Below are positions 60,070 to 64,000 of a stretch of 64,000 nt of DNA, one piece after another. How positions within the stretch are numbered: the first letter of the stretch is position 1; the number at the start of each line of letters is the position of its first letter. Below the pieces are notes generated by a model that saw only the letters and a program-made list of their open reading frames with translations, was not told where the DNA came from and did not search any database. The DNA is from Pseudomonas sp. FeN3W (GTDB taxonomy: Bacteria > Pseudomonadota > Gammaproteobacteria > Pseudomonadales > Pseudomonadaceae), in contig CP136010.1 in assembly GCA_030263805.2 (NCBI GenBank), positions 4,355,001 to 4,419,000 of the forward strand, given 5' to 3'. The position numbers were made by a program, and so were the translations under genes.

Positions 60070-61650
60070 TCAGGCGGCAGAGGTGGAAACGGGGGTGTCG
60101 CTGGTGTCGAACTGGCCGGCCATCCAGCGGCCGACTTCGACCGGGCAGGTGCTGGCGGTGGCGCGCTGTGGCGACAGCCGGCCGTCGCTCAGGGCGGCGA
60201 TGCGGTCGCTGATCTGGAACAGCTCCTCGAGGTCCTCGGAGATCACCAGGATCGCCGCGCCGGCATCGCGCAGTTCGATCAGCGCGCGGTGGATCGCCGC
60301 CGCCGCGCCGACATCCACGCCCCAGGTCGGGTGTGCGGCGATCAGCAGCTTCGGCTGCTGCAGGATCTCGCGCCCGAGGATGAATTTCTGCAGGTTGCCA
60401 CCGGACAGGCTCGCCGCCGGGGTCTGTGCGTCCGGTGTCTTCACCGCAAAACGCTGGATGACTTGTTCGGCGAAGGCGCGCACCTTGCCGCGGCGGATCA
60501 TGCCCTGCTCGACCATACCGGTCTGCTGGAAGGCGGTGAGCAGGCCGTTGTCGGCCAGGCTCATGCTCGGCACCGCGCCGTGGCCGAGGCGCTCGGCCGG
60601 CACGAAAGCCATGCCGTGGCGACGGCGGGCGTCGGGGCGCAGGTGGGCGACGTCGTCGCCGAGAAAGCGGATATGCCTCGCCTGTGCGGCCGGCAGACGC
60701 TGTTCGCCACTGAGCAGGGCGAGCAGTTCATCCTGGCCGTTGCCGGCGACTCCGGCGATGCCGACGATCTCGCCGGCGCGAACCTCCAGATCCACCTCTT
60801 CGAGCGACACGCCGAACGGATCGGCGTTGTGCCAGGACAACCGCTCCACCCGCAGGAACGGCGCGCGGCCCTCGCTCTTCGGGTATTCGGCTTCCAGCCC
60901 CTCGGCATCGCCGACCATCAGCCGCGCCAGTTCCAGGTCCGAGCATTCGGCCGGCACGCACTCGCCGGACACGCGACCGGCGCGCAGCACCGTGGCGCTC
61001 TGGCACAGCGCGCGCACTTCATTGAGCTTGTGGCTGATGAACAGGATGCTGCAGCCCTCGGCAGCCAGCCGGCGCAGGGTGACGAACAGCTCGTCGGCCT
61101 CCTGCGGGGTGAGCACCGAGGTCGGTTCGTCGAGGATCAGCAGGCGGATGTCCTGCATCAGGCAACGGATGATCTCCACCCGCTGGCGCTCGCCGATGGA
61201 CAGGCTGTGCACCAGCCGTTGCGGCTCCAGCGGCATGCCGTAGCGCAGCGAGACCTCGCGGATCTTCGGTTCCAGCTGCTTTGGCGTACCGGCCTTGGCT
61301 CCCAGGGCGAGGGCGATGTTCTCCGCCACCGAGAGCGTCTCGAACAGCGAGAAGTGCTGGAACACCATGCCGATGCCGCGTTCACGGGCCTGGGCCGGGT
61401 CGCGCATGGTCACCTGTTCGCCCTGCCAGTGGATTTCGCCGGCGTCCGGCTGGGTCACGCCGTAGATGATCTTCATCAGGGTGCTCTTGCCGGCGCCGTT
61501 CTCGCCGAGCAGGGCGTGGATTTCGCCCGGCTGGATCGACAGGTCGATACGGTCGTTGGCCAGGCAGCCTGGGTACTGTTTGGTGATGCCGCAGAGCTTG
61601 AGGCGCGCGGTCTGGGATTCGGGCATGGAGGCATCCGCTGGGTTTTTCAT
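60070..61650 (-). CDS. Double ABC ATPase of a purine-nucleoside-type importer
   Basis: A 526-residue protein with two ABC domains. The first has GENGAGKST, FQHFSLFETLSVAENI, LSIGERQRVEIIRCL and LLILDEPTSVLTPQEADELF. The second lacks a canonical Walker A (GVAGNGQDE) but keeps LSGGNLQKFILGREI and a degenerate Walker B LLIAAHPTWGVD. This asymmetry is normal for sugar/nucleoside (CUT2, YufO/NupO-like) ATPases. It energises the two permeases encoded downstream. The start at 61650 (MKNPADAS) or 61626 (MPESQTAR) cannot be decided; both have weak ribosome sites. It is divergent from the AraC gene at 61877. Confidence 0.9.
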   Translation of the reverse strand: MKNPADASMPESQTARLKLCGITKQYPGCLANDRIDLSIQPGEIHALLGENGAGKSTLMKIIYGVTQPDAGEIHWQGEQVTMRDPAQARERGIGMVFQHFSLFETLSVAENIALALGAKAGTPKQLEPKIREVSLRYGMPLEPQRLVHSLSIGERQRVEIIRCLMQDIRLLILDEPTSVLTPQEADELFVTLRRLAAEGCSILFISHKLNEVRALCQSATVLRAGRVSGECVPAECSDLELARLMVGDAEGLEAEYPKSEGRAPFLRVERLSWHNADPFGVSLEEVDLEVRAGEIVGIAGVAGNGQDELLALLSGEQRLPAAQARHIRFLGDDVAHLRPDARRRHGMAFVPAERLGHGAVPSMSLADNGLLTAFQQTGMVEQGMIRRGKVRAFAEQVIQRFAVKTPDAQTPAASLSGGNLQKFILGREILQQPKLLIAAHPTWGVDVGAAAAIHRALIELRDAGAAILVISEDLEELFQISDRIAALSDGRLSPQRATASTCPVEVGRWMAGQFDTSDTPVSTSAA

Positions 61651-61876
61651 GACCAGGGTGTAGCAAAAAGCTGGCCAGGCAGTCAGGAATTGAGGTGTGA
61701 CGTAGCCAGTGGAGCTGCGCCACCGGTTGGCCATGCGACGATGTTAGCCGGTGCATCGCTTTGGTGCTTCACTCGGTAACGCGGTTATGTGGATGCACTG
61801 CAATGGGGCGGGACGACCGCGGGCCGGATGGGCTGCTAAGCTAACCGTCCTTTCCGCTCCCACCGGTTTGCCTGCA

Positions 61877-62797
61877 ATGAACCAGATGGACCTGCATTCC
61901 ACTGAGGAAACGATCGCCCAGCGTGCCGCCCTGGCGCGATTGATCGACGGCCTCATGCGCGACGACGGCATGCATCCCACCGCCATCGACGATCTCTTCC
62001 TGATCCGCTGCAGCGCACCGAGCGACCTGGTGCACGGGCTGCACAAGCCGGCGCTGTGCATCATCGTGCAGGGCAGCAAGGAGGTGCGGCTGGGCGATGA
62101 GCTGTACACCTACGATGCGCTGCATTACCTGGTGGTATCGGTCACCGTACCGGTGGCCGGCCGCGTGCTGGAGGCCTCGTCCGGCGAGCCGTACCTGTGC
62201 ATCCGCCTGGATATCGACCCGGCGATGGTCGCCACCCTGGTGGCCGAAAGCACGCCGTTGAGCCAGCCCCTGGAAGGACCGGCGCGCGGGGTATATCTGG
62301 ATCGCATCGATGCGCCGTTGCTGGATGCCACGCTGCGCCTGGTGCGGCTCTTGGCCAGCCCGCAGGACATCCCGGTGCTGGCGCCGCTGGCGATGCGCGA
62401 GATCTTCTACCGCCTGCTCTGCGGTCGGCAGGGGCGGCACCTGCACGAGATCGCGGTGCGCGACAGTCAGGGGCATCGCGTCACCCGCGCCATCGAATGG
62501 CTTAACCGCAATTACGTCGAGCCGCTGCGTATCGAGGAGCTGGCGCAGCGGGTCAACCTCAGCAGCTCGACGCTGCATCACCGCTTCAAGGCGATCACCG
62601 CGATGAGCCCGCTGCAATACCAGAAGCAGTTGCGCCTGCAGGAGGCACGGCGGCTGCTGATCGCCGAGGGGCTCGACGTTTCCAGCGCCGGCTACCGGGT
62701 CGGCTACGAAAGCCCCTCGCAGTTCAGCCGCGAGTACAGCCGCCTGTTCGGCGCCTCGCCGGTGAAGGATTTGGCCCGACTGCGTAGCACTGCTTAA
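61877..62797 (+). CDS. AraC-family regulator with AraC_N domain
   Basis: A 306-residue regulator. The N-terminal AraC_N-type domain (TAIDDLFLIRCSAPSDLVHGLHKPALCIIVQGSKEVRLGDELYTYDALHYLVVSVTVPVAG) is followed by two helix-turn-helix units (LRIEELAQRVNLSSSTLHHRFKAITAMSPLQYQKQLRLQEARRLL and DVSSAGYRVGYESPSQFSREYSRLFGASPVKDL). This subfamily often controls a neighbouring oxidoreductase; here the convergent genes are an SDR and a carboxymuconolactone-decarboxylase-like protein. The start at 61877 (MNQMDLHS) is chosen because sequence before it looks noncoding; no clear ribosome site is seen, and 61886 is possible. Confidence 0.88.
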   Translation: MNQMDLHSTEETIAQRAALARLIDGLMRDDGMHPTAIDDLFLIRCSAPSDLVHGLHKPALCIIVQGSKEVRLGDELYTYDALHYLVVSVTVPVAGRVLEASSGEPYLCIRLDIDPAMVATLVAESTPLSQPLEGPARGVYLDRIDAPLLDATLRLVRLLASPQDIPVLAPLAMREIFYRLLCGRQGRHLHEIAVRDSQGHRVTRAIEWLNRNYVEPLRIEELAQRVNLSSSTLHHRFKAITAMSPLQYQKQLRLQEARRLLIAEGLDVSSAGYRVGYESPSQFSREYSRLFGASPVKDLARLRSTA

Positions 62798-62798
62798 C

Positions 62799-63254
62799 TC
62801 AGCGTGCGACGGAGTCCGGCACCTCGCGCAATGCCTGGGCGGCGTCGATGGCGCGGGGAAAGCCGGCGGTCACGGTGGTCAGGTAGACCACCTCCTTCAG
62901 CTCCTCGCGAGTGACACCCAGACGCAACGCGTAGCCGGCGTGGACCTTCATGTACTGAAGATTGCCCTGGGCGGCGAAGGCGGCGATCACGGCCAGCTGG
63001 CGGGTGCGGTCATCCAGCTCGCTGCGCCCCCAGACATCGCCCAGCGCGTATTCGGTGATGCCCTCGGCGAGAAACGGATAGTCCTCGCGCAGCGCTTCGA
63101 GCACGGGTTGCCCGGCGCCGCCGGACAGGTGATCCATCACCTCGACGCCACGTTCGTGGCGCTCGTTGCCGGCAGCTTCCAGCGAGGCGAAGGTCAGTGA
63201 GCCGAATACGGCCAGGCAGACTGCCGCCAGGGTGTTGCTGGTACGAAGGCTCAT
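62799..63254 (-). CDS. Exported carboxymuconolactone-decarboxylase-like protein
   Basis: A 151-residue protein with a signal peptide (MSLRTSNTLAAVCLAVFGSLTFASLEAAGNE) and a CMD domain: EYALGDVWGRSELDDRTRQLAVIAAFAAQGNLQYMKVHAGYALRLGVTREELKEVVYLTTVTAGFPRAIDAAQAL. The CxxC pair of AhpD is absent, as in true decarboxylase-type members; the histidine is kept. Export of this fold is unusual, as the family is mostly cytoplasmic. The start at 63254 follows GAGGA. It lies 10 bases after the SDR stop, so the two form an operon, and ends one base from the convergent AraC gene. Confidence 0.85.
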   Translation of the reverse strand: MSLRTSNTLAAVCLAVFGSLTFASLEAAGNERHERGVEVMDHLSGGAGQPVLEALREDYPFLAEGITEYALGDVWGRSELDDRTRQLAVIAAFAAQGNLQYMKVHAGYALRLGVTREELKEVVYLTTVTAGFPRAIDAAQALREVPDSVAR

Positions 63255-63264
63255 GGCGGCGTCC

Positions 63265-64000
63265 TCAGTAGGGGCTGGCGGTGGGGCGCACCACCAGTTC
63301 GCTGATGTCGACTTCTGCCGGCTGGTCGATGGCATAGGCGATGGCGCGGGCGATGGCGTCGGCCGGAATGGCGATGCGGCGGAAGTCGTCCATGGCCGAG
63401 CGGGCGCTGTCATCGGAAATGCTGTCGGCCAGTTCCGATTCGGTGACGCCGGGCGAAATCAGGGTGACGCGAATATCGCCGCCGACCTCATGACGCAGGC
63501 CCTCGGAGATGGCGCGCACCGCATACTTGGTGGCGCAGTACACCGCTGCGGTCGGGCTCACCGCGTAGGCACCGATGGAGGCGATGTTGACGAACTGGCC
63601 GGCGCGCTGGCGCTGCATCAGCGGCAGGCCGGCGGCGATGCCGTGCAGCACGCCACGGATGTTCACGTCGATCATGCGGTTCCACTCGTCGACCTTCAGC
63701 GCGTCCAGCGGCGAAAGCGGCATCACCCCGGCGTTGTTGACGATCACGTCGACGCGGCCGAAACGCTGTTCGGCGAAGTCGACGAAGGCCTGGGTGTCCT
63801 CGCGGCTGGTGACGTCCAGCGCGCGACAGGCGGCAACGCCATCGCTTTCGCCGATCTCGGCGACCAGCTTTTCCAGCCGTTCCAGGCGCCGCGCGCCCAG
63901 CACGACAGTTGCGCCCTGGGCCGCCAGCAGGCGGGCCGTGGCTTCACCGATGCCGCTGCTGGCGCCGGTGATGAGTACGATTTTGCCGGTGATGTTCGAC
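63265..64000 (-). CDS. Short-chain dehydrogenase/reductase (5' end cut by window)
   Basis: A classical SDR of at least 245 residues, open to the end of the window. It has the cofactor motif TGASSGIGEATARLLA, the NNAGV motif, the catalytic Ser in NIASIGAY and YCATKYA (YxxxK), and ends VVRPTASPY. The GARR after the second strand suggests NADP(H). The visible N terminus (SNITGKIVLITGA) shows that only a few codons are missing. Members of this YdfG-like group reduce hydroxy acids, keto esters or aldehydes. It is upstream of the exported CMD-like gene and convergent with an AraC gene that may control it. Confidence 0.9.
   Translation of the reverse strand, partial: SNITGKIVLITGASSGIGEATARLLAAQGATVVLGARRLERLEKLVAEIGESDGVAACRALDVTSREDTQAFVDFAEQRFGRVDVIVNNAGVMPLSPLDALKVDEWNRMIDVNIRGVLHGIAAGLPLMQRQRAGQFVNIASIGAYAVSPTAAVYCATKYAVRAISEGLRHEVGGDIRVTLISPGVTESELADSISDDSARSAMDDFRRIAIPADAIARAIAYAIDQPAEVDISELVVRPTASPY

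Noticed and set aside
1..64000. CRISPR arrays, rRNA or tRNA genes, complete insertion sequences, prophage or integrase genes.
   Set aside because: None could be recognised; no regularly spaced repeats, no integrase or complete transposase genes were found.

Overview
The window looks like a piece of chromosome from a gammaproteobacterium of the Pseudomonadaceae, most like the Pseudomonas stutzeri (Stutzerimonas) / P. aeruginosa group. The base composition is uniformly GC-rich (I judge mid-60s percent by eye) and genes are dense on both strands. Many proteins read like close Pseudomonas relatives, for example the PaAP-type aminopeptidase, HrpA, DUF3079, CPG2-like peptidase and MOSC/YiiM. No rRNA, tRNA, CRISPR array, prophage module or plasmid replication gene is visible.

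Layout. 1-13.0 kb: the tail of a chemoreceptor, a secreted PaAP-like aminopeptidase, hrpA (carrying an in-frame REP-like palindrome), a RarD/EamA transporter, a compact signalling operon on the minus strand (PP2C phosphatase, Ser/Thr kinase with a periplasmic repeat domain, tail-anchored double-FHA protein), and a TrmH-type methyltransferase with a COG2509 flavoprotein. 13.2-21.7 kb: an rlmE/ftsJ gene standing away from its usual ftsH neighbour, followed by an accessory segment with a decayed IS21-type transposase fragment and a 2233-residue DUF4011/SF1-helicase/Vsr-like nuclease protein of the Hhe antiviral type. This is the most likely defence locus here. Its base and codon use look less GC-rich than its neighbours.

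21.7-36.5 kb: hydrolases (one with a LiuR-like operator in front), RNase Z, a CitMHS citrate transporter, a DUF1624 membrane protein, a VOC/YciI pair, a CPBP protease, a ClpP-like periplasmic protein, MOSC, a CPG2-like peptidase, a HIT protein, a three-gene NMT1/THI5-type ABC importer and a DUF445 protein. 36.5-46.6 kb: two chemoreceptors (one behind a strong sigma-54 promoter candidate), a frameshifted DUF2188-like gene, a LysE exporter convergent with an AraC regulator and bracketed by related inverted repeats, small envelope proteins and two alpha/beta hydrolases.

46.6-64 kb: MFS and SLC13 transporters, a hydrolase/GreA-like pair, topoisomerase III next to a textbook LexA box and a DUF3079 gene, a dicarboxylate/amino-acid symporter, SIMPL and DUF1992-like proteins, a Fic AMP-transferase whose promoter carries four copies of a TGAGCC-type operator, a purine-nucleoside-type ABC transporter (ATPase plus two permeases, no BMP binding protein in the window), and an AraC gene convergent with an exported carboxymuconolactone-decarboxylase-like protein and an SDR cut by the window end.

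The genes are mostly independent housekeeping, transport and stress units. The regions with most regulatory or accessory interest are 7.2-10.4 kb (phospho-signalling), 13.9-21.7 kb (defence island), 39.5-41.5 kb (LysE/AraC repeats), 42.5 kb (sigma-54), 53.7 kb (SOS box) and 56.6-57.9 kb (Fic operators).
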